Assembly (NCBI GenBank): GCA_963971305.1
Contig: OZ020311.1
Span: forward strand, 5,456,001 to 5,520,000
From: Arcuatula senhousia
Lineage: Eukaryota > Mollusca > Bivalvia > Mytilida > Mytilidae
Direction of reading: 5' to 3'
DNA: 64,000 nt
Positions 21,691 to 34,920 of the stretch are shown piece by piece; position 1 is the first letter of the stretch, and every line of letters begins with the position of its first letter. A program made the position numbers and the translations under genes. The notes under the pieces were generated by a model. That model saw nothing but the letters and a program-made list of their open reading frames with translations. It searched no databases and was not told the origin of the DNA.

Positions 21691-23867
21691 TTATGATTTT
21701 GCAACCAACCAAACTTCATTATGGCGGTCTAAAACATATGGACCATCGTATCCAGCAAAGAAGAAGTAATCATCGCGGTATTTGCTGGGGTCTCCGATTT
21801 CCATCGCAAGTTCTGTGACCTTAGCTACGTAATCGTCCTCTGTTGGTTTGCCGCCAAAAACTCTGCAAAGGAAAAGATAAAAATACAACTTTCCATACAA
21901 CGAATGTTGCTATGCCTAACAAGCGTTTCGTCTATTCAAAACTCATCAGAAACGCTTTAGTACAATGGTTGAAAATGCTAACGAAACATTACGTCAGACT
22001 AGCAAACTATAATTATGCTTAATTCTCCGCAAGACTAGTATGACGGTATCATTAATGTACGAATACGAATACGATGTCTGTATGCTGTTTCATTTTAGAT
22101 ATCTATTTTAGTTTCTGCTGTGGACTCACAATGTTGTAAAACCTTGGCACAAATACCTGCTTACGCTGAAGAACTTGAAAAACTACATAAAAATACTACT
22201 ATGTTCCAGTGATATCAAGGAAAATGATAGAAAAAGACCCCAAAATATGACAAAATTATAGAAAAAAGTTACGACGACGGTTAATACCCTTACTTTACGT
22301 AAACGTCCAACTGCGGCAATGTTGTCAAATATGCTTTTGGGTCTGAAGGTTCTGGTGTGTTGTCTTGGTTACCGAAAGGTACCATAAAGTGAGTAATAAA
22401 TGTATCTTCACATGCTGGTCCTTGGCCATGTGTCACAGTTCTCAAAACTGGTGCTGTCATGTTAATCTTGGTGTCTACAATTAGGGGATTATATACAGAA
22501 TTATAAAGAACTAAACCTGTGTCAGTGTGATAAAAGCTAGAAGAAACAAGAGGGCATCTTTTATTGATAGTTGAAAGTCACAGTTTGTAATCCGTTGAAA
22601 ATAACTATAAGATCCCTAAAAGGTTTGTGTCAGCACTTCATCTGTAATAGCTTGACCTGTATTGCACATGAAATTTGTATAATTTCATCAATCTGTCCGT
22701 ATTCAGGGCGATTCAAATTATAGTTCGGTTCGGCGATTGGATGTGGCAACTTTTTTGTACCCGTATTGTCTGATTTTGACTTTTCTTTTTCATCTGGCAC
22801 TCCAGTTCCAAAACCGATAAAACCGAAAATGTGACATCGAGAATCTAAGAAAGTGTAAATTGAAAAAAGGTTTCTCGATTACAGCGAAAAAAAGACCCCC
22901 CCCCCCAAAGTTATGAATAGAAAATAATGAGATGTGGAATAAGCTCACATAACCTTAGACAAAAGACAACAGGAACAAACGAACGGACGGTAGAGGAACT
23001 CTCTTTAGAACACTCGCTGTTACTGATAGCTAGATGAGAATCACCAATTGACTGATGTAAAAATCTAAATGAAACATCGTTGAACATCATAAACTAATAC
23101 GAAAAGTATTAACACCTTTAAAGAGGGTCTTTGAAATCATGTTATATCATAAACTTACGTGCAGTGTTGTTTCCAGAAATGTAATAAAACAGTCGGTAAA
23201 ACAGCTCTCTGTTGATCTCTTCAGTGAACTGTATAGTTGTAATGTTGGTAGCCACCCATTTAGAGGCGGCGTATCTCCTCAATGTGTAATTCTGTAGTAA
23301 AAATACCCAACATGTTTATATATCATTACTTTTTTTTTATGGTTAAAACATATATGTAAAACTTTGGCGATTTGGATTCTGCTGAAAACAGATGGGAACA
23401 ATAACACGAAAAGACACGATTAAGGTTTCCGAATTGAATTCACAACCCGCACTACACTTGCTACTTTGAAAATTCCATTTCCTTTTCTTAATCTGAAAGG
23501 TGTGATTTAATGTATTATTAATCCAGTGGAACCTTCATGAATTGTGTGTTTAACCGCTTGCAATTTGTAAGCAAAAATTGACAAAAGAATGGCAAAACTT
23601 GGGACGCACGCTACATATACCTACCTAAAACTAGAAAATGTACTACATAACTTTTTTTTCATTTAAAAATTATCAACGAGTATTTTAAAATGCAACGTTT
23701 GCGTTTTATAAATATGATTGTATTACATGTAGTACCTTATTTGACTGCAGAGTAGTGAATTCAGGACAATCTAGCCCATGGCAGAATTTAGGAAGTGAGT
23801 GGTGATTCCGTGTTGTTCCTGAGTATACAAATCCAAGTAATGAAGCTAGTGCTATGTACAGCAACAT
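21691..23867 (-). CDS. Secreted SOUL / heme-binding protein 2 family protein
   Basis: Minus-strand coding exons are 23,867-23,736, 23,291-23,159, 22,474-22,294 and 21,862-21,691. They join in frame to 205 aa, the length of human HEBP2. I start at MLLYIALASL because the acceptor TTTTTTTCAG ends seven bases before that ATG, which excludes the in-frame upstream ATG. Residues 1-17 are a signal peptide, so this copy is probably secreted. The SOUL domain is shown by YAASKWVAT, KINMTAPV, FMVPFGNQ, DVYVKVFGG and the C-terminal NEVWLVAKS. Two cysteines (FCHGLDCPEF) precede the domain. SOUL proteins bind haem or porphyrins weakly, and the role here is unknown. Orthology to HEBP2 versus a mollusc expansion of the family cannot be told from one gene. 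Confidence 0.93.
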
Positions 23868-24284
23868 TTTTAATCTGAAAAAAAGCAAAGTTTTTAAGAG
23901 TTTTTGTTCAATAGATGTTTTGTTGCACTTTTAATTCAACAACAAGATTAATGTTGTATTTATCATTATTTCGTCAGTTAAAGGTAAATGCCGACCTAAT
24001 AGCAAAAAGTTCTTATTTTGGAACATTCTGTTCAAATTTTCATTCGCTAAAAAAGAAAAATAGCCACGAATTGGTAAGAATATATTAATTCGTTACATTT
24101 CTTAAAATTGCCAATTAAGATAAACAAAAAGAGAATTGTGATTCAATATGAACAATACAATCCATAGTTACTATTATATAATAGAGAAGAAGAAAATATT
24201 TTAGACCAAGCAATTCCCGAGGCAAATAGAATAAGCCAAAGGGGGACTAAAAATTACCTATCATGAAGCGTAATACCTGCTTAC

Positions 24285-24353
24285 CTTTGCTGTGAAATCC
24301 GGTAAAATGAAAAGTTCTAATGGTGACAAGTTCGTTTGTTCGTGCCTTATATA
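24285..24353 (-). promoter_or_regulatory. TATA box and noncoding exon of the SOUL-family gene
   Basis: On the minus strand TATATAAG (24,353-24,346) is followed about 30 nt later by a short exon ending at 24,285, with donor GTAAGC. The intron would run to the acceptor just before the start codon (about 23,875). Spacing of the TATA box, exon and donor is normal for a vertebrate- or mollusc-type core promoter. Confidence 0.65.
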
Positions 24354-24359
24354 TCAAAT

Positions 24360-25784
24360 CTGAGGGTTATGCAACATTAGATTAGCCGCACATGACTCCA
24401 ACTTTTGCACATTAAAGTCCACGTGTACTTGTTTTAGAAACCAAGGAATGAAAAGGTATAAAATGTGGAAGTTCAAAATAACGACCAGATTAAATATTAA
24501 GTTGAAAGATAAGAAGTGGACAATATAATAGTGTTTACTTTTGAAGTACATCTAAAAAGGGCTTTAACTGTGAATTAAGCCAAGAAGCACCAAGAGCCGA
24601 AAACGCTCACTTGGTCCTTAAACCATAGGGATCTAACGACTAAATTGAGGGAACAAATTCATCTGATCCAATCGAGAATTTTGTCAAATTTAACGAGTAG
24701 AAGGATCAAAAGTAAATATAAGAAATCGACAGCTTTTCTCTATCTGCAAAAAGTTTTTATTCAAATGGACAAAACATGATAAAAACACTATATTTTACCT
24801 TTGAATTGCCATTTACCCTGTAGGGAATCATCTGGCAACTACGACAAATTGAAGACTTTCAGCTTTTCTCTATCTGAAATCTGAAATGGTTTTCCAGCAG
24901 GCCAAAAACATAGAAAAAGCAATTTTAACATAAAAAGGACCATGACCCTATCATGGCAGAGGTCATCTGACAACTTCGACCCAGTGGCGACTTTTTTAGA
25001 GCTAAATGAACTTAAGGTTGAAGGAACAGATATCTTCTCTCTATATATCTGCAATAATTTCTATTCTTAGGCCAAAATAATGTTAAAACTAACAAGTGAG
25101 CTAAAAAACCAACGACAACAACAACACCACCAAAAAAACTAACAGGCCCAGTTTTTTTAATGAAAACCATTGAAAGTTACCGTGGAAAATTAAAAAAAAA
25201 TAGCAAGCTGAGTTCGATCAATGAAAATATGATAAATATATGTTTCAATCACGGCGTATTATGAAAGTCTGTCCCTTTACCGTAAAGATTTGATTTTAGA
25301 AATCGGCCCTTTGCCATTATCGGTCCATTACAATAATTTTCTTTGTAGTTTAATAAATTTTGGAGTTTATCTTGTTCCTTTATTGTACAGGACAAAATAT
25401 TTGGTTGGTATTTTTTTTTTCTTGACGTCAACTTGAGAGTAAAATAACTTTTCGCATAAACTAGCACATACACATAAATATTAATTTGAAATATTTCTGC
25501 TTTATTTGGTTTTTGTTTCATGAAGTCGGTTTAGAAACAAATAAGTCGTTATATTTTTCTAGTGTGGGTTTGTATGACTGAAATGTATAAAGGATAAGTA
25601 TTTTGAGGCTCACTTTTGGCAGGGTGCAATGTTTTTTTTTATTATTTCATTTAGTTGTTGCTTTTCTTTTCTTTGAAAATGTTTTTGCCTGCGGTAATTT
25701 TTAATTGTGTTTAATTTATATTCAATTATTTTTGTTTTGATCTTTTTTGACAAAATGAGACTATAAATAAAAACATTCCACAAA
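24360..25784. other. Intergenic, no gene seen
   Basis: Upstream of the SOUL-family gene. The interval includes loosely repeated sequence with wording like CTTTTCTCTATCTG (near 24,735, 24,862 and 25,030), probably an old dispersed repeat. The open frames are short and unsupported. Confidence 0.4.
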
Positions 25785-26330
25785 ATTCAATAACTAATAA
25801 AAAGAAATTGCCATGGGTTACAGATACAATAAGAATTAAAATAAACAAATCAAAGCGACAACACAATAAATCTAAACCCAGATCTGAAAAAAAAAGATAC
25901 AAAAAACTCAAAAAGTCACTCCAATCAGACATGAGAACTACCTACTGGCAATACATAGAGAACTTGAATGATCTTTGACATACCAATTGATTAAAATGAA
26001 CATACAAGTAGAAAAACACCCCTCATAAGCTTTTTTTCATATACATCAAAAGCATGAGAAACAATAACTCAGGGGTTGCAGCACTAAAAAAAAGATGGTA
26101 TGCTTAAACTAAAAACCAAGGAAAAGGCGAACATTTTAAACGAACAATTTCAAAAAGCTTTCACAACTGAATCATCTGCACAACCTATGCCAGTAAAAGA
26201 ACCATCAAATAACCCAGATATGCATAACATCAAAATATCAGAGCAGGGTGTAAAAAAACTCCTGCATAATATTAATCCAAATAAAGCCACTGGACCTGAC
26301 CAAATATGTAGACTGCTTAAAAAGGCAGAG
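25785..26330 (+). pseudogene. Decayed LINE fragment (endonuclease-RT linker and RT start)
   Basis: Translation shows LPWVTDTIRIKINKSK, SEKKRYKKLK and TTYWQYIENL, then after stops and at least one frameshift in an A run near 26,090, KSMRNNNSGV, KEKANILNEQF and NPNKATGPDQI. This order is the linker between endonuclease and reverse transcriptase and the first RT motif of a LINE ORF2. Both ends are missing and there are several stops. It cannot be active. Confidence 0.8.
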
Positions 26331-26627
26331 GCTGGAATCTGCTCTTTCTCACCTCATTTAAATAGGCCCCATGTAAATAGTTTCATGAAAAAAAAAAAAT
26401 AATATAATAAACAAAAAAGGGTTCACTGTAAATACCCAAGTTTTCACATTATATCCACTGGGGGGGTTAAATTTATTTTGTATATAGCCACGCATGCAAC
26501 GGCACGTTATAGTCAACCAAATGACTGAGTGTTGAAATCTGAAGATAGATAGATAGAGTCCGCTGCTCTTTCTCAATCTGATTGAAGAACGGAATCAACC
26601 AAGGTTGAGACTCAATAAACACCCTCG

Positions 26628-27126
26628 TAGTTACGATAACGTAACCCTATACTCCGTTACTCTCCGTGATGGTTACGATTCCCGCCCATTGACCTCAACA
26701 GAGCAAAGAAATTTTCTTTCATACACACTTTAACTAGTCTATTTGTATATTTTCACAAGGAACAATGTGTTTTTGGATAAGTTGAATCAAATGTGTTTAT
26801 AAATTTCAGATATATCGTAAACCTTAGGTTTAACTAGGATATTTTCACTTTTTTACTGATCTTGAACTTTGTGAAGTTCAGGATCAAAAATTTAATTACC
26901 TTAATTACTTGTATAGTAATTACACATTCGAAAATTAACATGATGATCTATCATGGTTTGAAATAACATATACTAATAAAAAAATAGAGAGAATGTGTAA
27001 AAAATCGTCTCTTTGTGTCCGGAATTGAGCGCCAACAATTGTTTTCGCTGTGCTCCGTTGAGGTCAATGGGCGAGAATCGTAACTCTCACGGAGAGTAAC
27101 GGAGTAAGGGTTATGTTATCGTAACT
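26628..27126. mobile_element. Fold-back element with ~80-bp inverted ends
   Basis: 26,628-26,707 and 27,048-27,126 are imperfect inverted copies, sharing GTTACGATAACRTAACCC, CTCCGTTACTCTCCGTGA and GCCCATTGACCTCAAC. The interior is about 340 bp of AT-rich sequence with no frame. It is a non-autonomous element, and I found no clear target duplication. Confidence 0.75.
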
Positions 27127-27262
27127 AACACTCTCGAAAGTCAAAGGCAAAAGGGAAAAAAATAAAAAAAAATCAACTGAGTCATTTGAACCTATGCCTT
27201 TGTGGTTATGATTCAAATTCAAATAATTTAATTTTGTATGTAACGCTCAATTTGATTGGTTA

Positions 27263-27299
27263 GACCAACCCATATTATTTTGTATAATATGGTTTGGTC
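27263..27299. repeat. Short perfect-type hairpin
   Basis: GACCAACCCATATTA is mirrored by TAATATGGTTTGGTC with a 7-nt loop and one bulge. It lies between two larger fold-back elements. Confidence 0.6.
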
Positions 27300-27410
27300 T
27301 TGTGACGTCACTAACATCTTCATCCGCCACAGCATTTTCGAAATAGTCCCTATGATTTTTTTGTTGTTGAATATTCGATAGTTAATATAAATCTTACGAA
27401 ATTAAATTAT

Positions 27411-27558
27411 AAGGAATGACTTTAATAGTTGGTCATTTTATAGGGATATAAAATGGGTAGGGTCGTTTTACGCTCTACATTCGCGCTTTATTAAGCGTAA
27501 AACGACCCTACCCATTTTATACCCGTATAAAATGACCAACTCTTAAAGTCATTCCTTA
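27411..27558. mobile_element. Near-perfect palindrome, arms about 65 bp
   Basis: 27,411-27,476 and 27,493-27,558 are inverted copies, both containing GGTCATTTTATA and ACCCTACCCATTTTAT-type sequence, around a 16-bp centre. It would form a strong hairpin as DNA or RNA. It is likely a small MITE. Confidence 0.75.
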
Positions 27559-27801
27559 AATGTCACGAATTTCAAAATTTTCTTTTATGTTTTTTTATAT
27601 AGAAAAAAAATCTATATGATTTTCCGGTTAAAAGCTCAATAGAGCTTATGTTTACTGTTATAAATGTACCGAATTCAAATAAAGTTTTCGTATTCGTATT
27701 TCAAAACCCGGAGATTATGTCTATCCCTACTTTTTTCTCGATTGTTTAAACAAACGTCAACTTCCGGTTTGTCCGAGTTATAAAAAGGAACCAGTTTACG
27801 T

Positions 27802-27823
27802 ACAACAACCACTATAAGCACCA
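27802..27823 (+). repeat. Left outer end of the 14-kb inverted structure
   Basis: A 22-bp sequence containing CAACCACTATAAGCACCA is found as an exact reverse complement at 41,754-41,775, just outside the opposite satellite array. No matching target duplication flanks the pair: ACGT lies close to both, but not in the positions needed. Confidence 0.6.
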
Positions 27824-27873
27824 TCGAGCACCATCAGTAAAACGGTTTATATACCCAACGAAAAAAGGGTCTA

Positions 27874-30800
27874 GCACCACGGGGCCTATGGGTCCCAGGG
27901 ATGGTCCAAGTCTATCGAAATTGTGTATGTGGGTCCATATGAGTTAGGCCTAACATTCTAAATAGGTCCGGGATCCAATGGATCACTGTCAAAAAAAAAA
28001 TTCGAATCCTCATGCATTTCATGTATAACATGACTTGATGTAGAAATGTTGCACCATGGAAACGGACTTTGCACCACGGGGCCTATGGGTCCCAGGGATG
28101 GTCCAAGTCTATCGAAATTGTGTATGTGGGTCCATATGAGTTAGGCCTAACATCTAAATAAGACCGGGATCCAATGGATCACTGTCAAAAAAAAATTCGA
28201 ATCCTCATGCATTTCATGTATAACATGACTTGATGTAGAAATGTTGCACCATGGAAATGGACTTTGCACCACGGGGCCTATGGGTCCTAGGGATGGTCCA
28301 AGTCTATCGAAATTGTGTATGTGGGTCCATATGAGTTAGGCCTAACATTCTAAATAGGTCCGGGATCCAATGAATCACTGTCAAAAAAAAAATTCGAATC
28401 CTCATGCATTTCATGTATAACATGACTTGATGTAGAAATGTTGCACCATGGAAACGGACTTTGCACCACGGGGCCTATGGGTCCCAGGGATGGTCCAAGT
28501 CTATCGAAATTGTGTATGTGGGTCCATATGAGTTAGGCCTAACATCTAAATAAGACCGGGATCCAATGGATCACTGTCAAAAAAAAAATTCGAATCCTCA
28601 TGCATTTCATGTATAACATGACTTGTCATGTATAACATGACTTGATGTAGAAATGTTGCACCATGGAAATGGACTTTGCACCACGGGGCCTATGGGTCCC
28701 AGGGATGGTCCAAGTCTATCGAAATTGTGTATGTGGGTCCATATGAGTTAGGCCTAACATTCTAAATAGGTCCGGGATCCAATGAATCACTGTCAAAAAA
28801 AAATTCGAATCCTCATGCATTTCATGTATAACATGACTTGATGTAGAAATGTTGCACCATGGAAATGGACTTTGCACCACGGGGCCTATGGGTCCCAGGG
28901 ATGGTCCAAGTCTATCGAAATTGTGTATGTGGGTCCATATGAGTTAGGCCTAATATTCTAAATAGGTCCGGGATCCAATGGATCACTGTCAAAAAAAAAT
29001 TCGAATCCTCATGCATTTCATGTATAACATGACTTGATGTAGAAATGTTGCACCATGGAAACGGACTTTGCACCACGGGGCCTATGGGTCCCAGGGATGG
29101 TCCAAGTCTATCGAAATTGTGTATGTGGGTCCATATGAGTTAGGCCTAACATCTAAATAAGACCGGGATCCAATGGATCACTGTCAAAAAAAAATTCGAA
29201 TCCTCATGCATTTCATGTATAACATGACTTGATGTAGAAATGTTGCACCATGGAAATGGACTTTGCACCACGGGGCCTATGGGTCCTAGGGATGGTCCAA
29301 GTCTATCGAAATTGTGTATGTGGGTCCATATGAGTTAGGCCTAACATTCTAAATAGGTCCGGGATCCAATGAATCACTGTCAAAAAAAAAATTCGAATCC
29401 TCATGCATTTCATGTATAACATGACTTGATGTAGAAATGTTGCACCATGGAAACGGACTTTGCACCACGGGGCCTATGGGTCCCAGGGATGGTCCAAGTC
29501 TATCGAAATTGTGTATGTGGGTCCATATGAGTTAGGCCTAACATCTAAATAAGACCGGGATCCAATGGATCACTGTCAAAAAAAAAATTCGAATCCTCAT
29601 GCATTTCATGTATAACATGACTTGTCATGTATAACATGACTTGATGTAGAAATGTTGCACCATGGAAATGGACTTTGCACCACGGGGCCTATGGGTCCCA
29701 GGGATGGTCCAAGTCTATCGAAATTGTGTATGTGGGTCCATATGAGTTAGGCCTAACATTCTAAATAGGTCCGGGATCCAATGGATCACTGTCAAAAAAA
29801 AATTCGAATCCTCATGCATTTCATGTATAACATGACTTGATGTAGAAATGTTGCACCATGGAAACGGACTTTGCACCACGGGGCCTATGGGTCCCAGGGA
29901 TGGTCCAAGTCTATCGAAATTGTGTATGTGGGTCCATATGAGTTAGGCCTAACATTCTAAATAGGTCCGGGATCCAATGGATCACTGTCAAAAAAAAATT
30001 CGAATCCTCATGCATTTCATGTATAACATGACTTGATGTAGAAATGTTGCACCATGGAAACGGACTTTGCACCACGGGGCCTATGGGTCCCAGGGATGGT
30101 CCAAGTCTATCGAAATTGTGTATGTGGGTCCATATGAGTTAGGCCTAACATCTAAATAAGACCGGGATCCAATGGATCACTGTCAAAAAAAAATTCGAAT
30201 CCTCATGCATTTCATGTATAACATGACTTGATGTAGAAATGTTGCACCATGGAAACGGACTTTGCACCACGGGGCCTATGGGTCCCAGGGATGGTCCAAG
30301 TCTATCGAAATTGTGTATGTGGGTCCATATGAGTTAGGCCTAACATTCTAAATAGGTCCGGGATCCAATGAATCACTGTCAAAAAAAAAATTCGAATCCT
30401 CATGCATTTCATGTATAACATGACTTGATGTAGAAATGTTGCACCATGGAAACGGACTTTGCACCACGGGGCCTATGGGTCCCAGGGATGGTCCAAGTCT
30501 ATCGAAATTGTGTATGTGGGTCCATATGAGTTAGGCCTAACATTCTAAATAGGTCCGGGATCCAATGGATCACTGTCAAAAAAAAATTCGAATCCTCATG
30601 CATTTCATGTATAACATGACTTGATGTAGAAATGTTGCACCATGGAAACGGACTTTGCACCACGGGGCCTATGGGTCCCAGGGATGGTCCAAGTCTATCG
30701 AAATTGTGTATGTGGGTCCATATGAGTTAGGCCTAACATCTAAATAAGACCGAGATCCAATGGATCACTGTCAAAAAAAAATTCGAATCCTCATGCATTT

Positions 30801-31675
30801 CATGTATAACATGACTTGATGTAGAAATGTTGCACCATGGAAATGGACTTTGCACCACGGGGCCTATGGGTCCCAGGGATGGTCCAAGTCTATCGAAATT
30901 GTGTATGTGGGTCCATATGAGTTAGGCCTAACATTCTAAATAGGTCCGGGATCCAATGAATCACTGTCAAAAAAAAAATTCGAATCCTCATGCATTTCAT
31001 GTATAACATGACTTGATGTAGAAATGTTGCACCATGGAAACGGACTTTGCACCACGGGGCCTATGGATCCCAGGGATGGTTCAAGTCTATCGAAATTGTG
31101 TATGTGGGTCCATATGAGTTAGGCCTAACATTCTAAATACGTCCGGGGTCCAATGAATCACTGTCAAAAAAAAATTCGAATCCTCATGCATTTCATGTAT
31201 AACATGACTTGATGTAGAAATGTTGCACCATGGAAATGGACTTTGCACCACGGGGCCTATGGGTCCCAGGGATGGTCCAAGTCTATCGAAATTGTGTATG
31301 TGGGTCCATATGAGTTAGGCCTAACATTCTAAATAGGTCCGGGATCCATTGGATCATTTTATAGTTGTCAAAAAAAATTCGAACCCTCATACATTTCATG
31401 TATAACATGACTTTATATAGAAATGTTGCACCATGGAAACGGACTTTGTACCATGGGGCCTATGGGTCCCAGGGATGGTTCAAGTCTATCGAAATTGTGT
31501 ATGTGGGTCCATATCAGCTAGGCCTGACATTCTAAACAGGTCCGGAAATCCAATGGACCACTGTCAAAAAAAAATCGAACCCTCGTATATAACATGAGTT
31601 AATATAGAAATCTTGCAACGTAAAAATGACCTACCACCACGGGGCCTTTCTGGGTCCTGTGTCCTTTGGATCACT
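27874..31675 (+). repeat. Satellite array, forward: about 20 monomers of ~196 bp
   Basis: Each monomer begins GCACCACGGGGCCTATGG. Starts that I could place include 27,874, 28,071, 28,266, 28,463, 28,678, 28,874, 29,070, 29,265, 29,462, 29,677, 30,069 and 30,264. Spacing is 195-197 bp except where an 18-bp internal duplication gives 215. Monomers differ mainly at AACATTCTAAATAGGTCC versus AACATCTAAATAAGACC. Monomers 2-5 and 7-10 repeat in order with a 999-bp period. The last two or three units (from about 31,340) are degenerate. Each unit also carries a second, related GCACCATGG site. No frame is conserved, and it is not CRISPR: there are no unique spacers. Confidence 0.95.
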
Positions 31676-31679
31676 GTTT

Positions 31680-33433
31680 TTAGATTAAAACTCCGTTTAT
31701 TTATGATTTATATGAAAATCCTGTATACACAAAAAAAACGGACCTAGCACCACGGGTCCCGTGGGGCCTATTGTCCTCAATAATGGTCACAAAAACGAAC
31801 CAAGCATTATATTGCCCTTGTATTGGCCCAAGAGTTGATTAAATTCTTTTTAAATAGATGTATATCGTTATTAGTCAGGATTGACCTGTAAGATCTTAGT
31901 CTTATTCGTTACATGTTCATGTACACGGAAAAGAAGTTCTTTTATTTACAAAGTACTTTTTGAACTATTACCGCTCCCTTCTTACCAAGAAATTCACGTT
32001 TAGTGTTGTAAACAAAACGGAACAACTCAACAGTTTAAACGAGCTGTTTGTATTGGGTAATTGCATTAAAATTGCTTTCTTTTAAATCCCTGCTATTTTA
32101 TATAAAATATCCTTTCTTTTAGTGTAAAACTAGAAAACTGCGAACTGCAGCTTACAAATATATACCCAACGCACCCCACGAATTGACCAGATTTTTAATG
32201 GAAGTTGCACATCTACATTAAGTCACAAACATTCTATGAAATTTCATGAAAATCCATTGAGTGGTAAAAATCTATTGAGTAATTTAGTAGGAGTTGTGGA
32301 TAAGTTATTGGTTCCCTCTTGTAATCAAACGGATATAATGCTAAAATTTTTGGTTTATCATTTTGCTCTTAAAAATCTTGAAATTTTCATCCAGAGTTAG
32401 ATTGTTTCTTTCAAAGCAAAACGCGCATCAGATGCATTTTAAAATGTTTGCCAGACAATTTGATATAGTTTTGTCTCTTCATGTCCTTTTTGCTTTCTTT
32501 TTCTATACTGGTTCCCACATTATAAATTGAATTCCTTCTGAAGGACCTTTATCATCAAAGGCTTTTTTTGTCTGCGAAAGTAGAAGGGCATATCTTATGC
32601 ATGGTGTTCTGGTCTGTCCGTTGGTCCGTCCGTTCCAAATCAGGTTATACCAACAGGTTGAAGCTATTTTTCCATAAAGGAAATATGATATTATCGCAAA
32701 ATCTTTTTAGAAAAACGGTAGCTGTACCATCAAATTTATGAATGATATTTGTTATAGTTTCTTTAAACCAATAAACCAATCAAGAACCTTCGCACGCAAT
32801 CATATTAGCATAAAAAGTCTTTATTACATATTATGCCCACTACATGTAATCGACTTTACGGTTCAAATGCTGGTTGCATGGGAGGGCATCATGTCTTCAT
32901 TTAATTTGGACATATCTTTATTTTAGCTCACTTGGACAAAGGTCATGTGATATAATATCTAATTGGGGTAGAATCACCTTTAAAGATTTATAACTTAATT
33001 AATATGACAGATAGAACAAATCTGATGCCTCTATGGTTCTTTTGAGTCGAAGTTGTCAGGTAATTCCTTTAAGACGTAATGGCCCTTTTAGTTTAAAATC
33101 ACGATTTTTATGTTTTTGCCTTATATAATTATAATGGAAACTTTTGCAGATAGAGGGAAGCTGTTGCTTGCTTAAATGTTCAGCAATGGTTCGAAGTTGT
33201 CAGATGACCCCTGTAAGGGGCTATGGCCAAAGAAGGGTTTTGGCTCATAGAATGAATTCCATTACAGACAGACGGATGTCCAGTTTGAGAAATTCTTAAA
33301 ATAAAAAAAACCTCTCCATTTGATGGAAGTTTTCGGATGACCTGGACCGAAGCTGTACAAAAGTATTCATTGGGTCGAAGATGTCAGCTGACCCCTTATA
33401 GTGGTTTTCTCTCTCCATATGTCAAAAATAGCG
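31680..33433. other. Inner spacer of the inverted structure, left
   Basis: No gene is seen. It includes dispersed-repeat sequence (CTGTCCGTTGGTCCGTCCG near 32,613) and, from about 32,950, diverged repeats containing TCGAAGTTGTCAG that continue to about 34,240. Confidence 0.45.
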
Positions 33434-33830
33434 TTTTATGCCCCCGCGAGGACATGTCGGGGGCATTAAGTTTTACTTAATCCGTATGTCCAACTGTCCG
33501 AACAAATTTCCGTCAAGCTTTTCTCAGGAACCGTACATGGGAATAATTTGAAACTTGGTAGGATGGTTCAGTATGACAAACTGTACGTCCTAAGCCACTT
33601 TCAGACCTATCGGACTTTTACTTCCTGTTTAGGGTAGGGCCGATATGAAATCTATGAAAAATACTTGAAAATTTCTGTCAAGCTTTTCGCAGAAGAATGA
33701 TTTGAAACATTGTAGGATTGTTCAGTATGACAATCTGTATGTCCTAAGCAACTTTCAGACCTGTGAGACTTCCACTTTCTGTTTGGGGCCTAGCGGGGGC
33801 ATTTGTGTCCCATGGACACATTCCTTCTTT
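33434..33830 (+). repeat. Dispersed repeat, copy in inverted pair with 35,398-35,766
   Basis: Starts TATGCCCCCGCGAGGACATG and continues with two subrepeats carrying GTATGACAA and TTTCAGACCT. The reverse complement is at 35,398-35,766 with moderate divergence. Confidence 0.8.
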
Positions 33831-34774
33831 ATATTTCATGTTTTTGTCCTATAGAATGAACATTATTGTGGACTAGGGAGAAAAGCTGTTGCTTTCTTAA
33901 ACCTTTAGCTCACTGCACTTTACAAAAGTCTCCATTTAGCCGAAGATGTCTGGTGGCTCCTTAAAGTTAAAATGTTACTTGCTTAAACATTCAGCTTATT
34001 AAGCTCTACAAAAGTCAGTATTGGGTAAAATTGTCATTCTTCAGAATGACCTTAAGATTCAGGCTCCTAGGAGCCTCTTATCAAGGGTTGCGGTCCTTAA
34101 TTCGGAAAATTATCGTGTTTTTGACTAACAGCATAAAAAAAATGATTGCTGATAAAGAAAAGGTTTTGAATTATTTATGTTCAGCTAAAGCTCTATAAAA
34201 GTGTCCATCGGGTCATAGTTGTCAGATGATATCTTTTTGGGGTTATGGCCCTAAAAATGTCAAACACAGTTTTTGTTTGTCTTTGCATTATAATTTAAAA
34301 ACTAGTGCAGATTATTGCATCAAAGCTCTGTGACAATCGTGATGGTAATATTTTTTTTCAAATAAATTTAAAGTGGATTTTTATACCCCGCTTTGAAGAT
34401 GAATGGGGTTTACTGGTTTATCTCTGTCCTTCCGTTCCCATCGTCCGTCTACAACATAACTTTCTTAACAGTTGTCTCAACAACTACAAATCACAATTGC
34501 TTGAAATTTTAATATTTGGCTTCAGCATGAGGTCCTTTATCGCAAAAACAAAATTAGGTCTGTCTTACATATACTTTCTGTTAAGACTTTGAGAATTTTC
34601 AACACTATTGGTCAATTGGTTAAAATGTTCGTAACACATGGTAACAGTTTTATCGGAAACTATTCATCACAGGAACATGATATTTGGTATATGACGTATT
34701 GCAAGTATCAAAAGTAGGTCCACATGTCAGATATCTACTTCCTGTTCACTGAAAAAGTTAATACTGGGGATAGC

Positions 34775-34920
34775 GGGGAAACATGTTTTCTCTGCGAAAG
34801 TTCCGACCGCGGGTCTTCTCGGGGATAATATGCTTTCCTCGCGGAAATATTGTCCGCGGGTGTTCTAGGGGTGACGATGCTTTCCAAGCGGAAACCTTGT
34901 CCGCAAGTCTTCTTGTGGAT
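34775..34920. repeat. Three tandem units of about 47 bp
   Basis: Three GC-richer units sharing GCGGAAA, TTGTCCGCGGGT-like and TTCT start near 34,775, 34,821 and 34,868. They lie close to the centre of the 14-kb inverted structure. Confidence 0.7.

Noticed and set aside
27874..31675. CRISPR-like regular repeat array
   Set aside because: The genome is eukaryotic, and the repeat fills the whole period with no unique spacers. It is a satellite.
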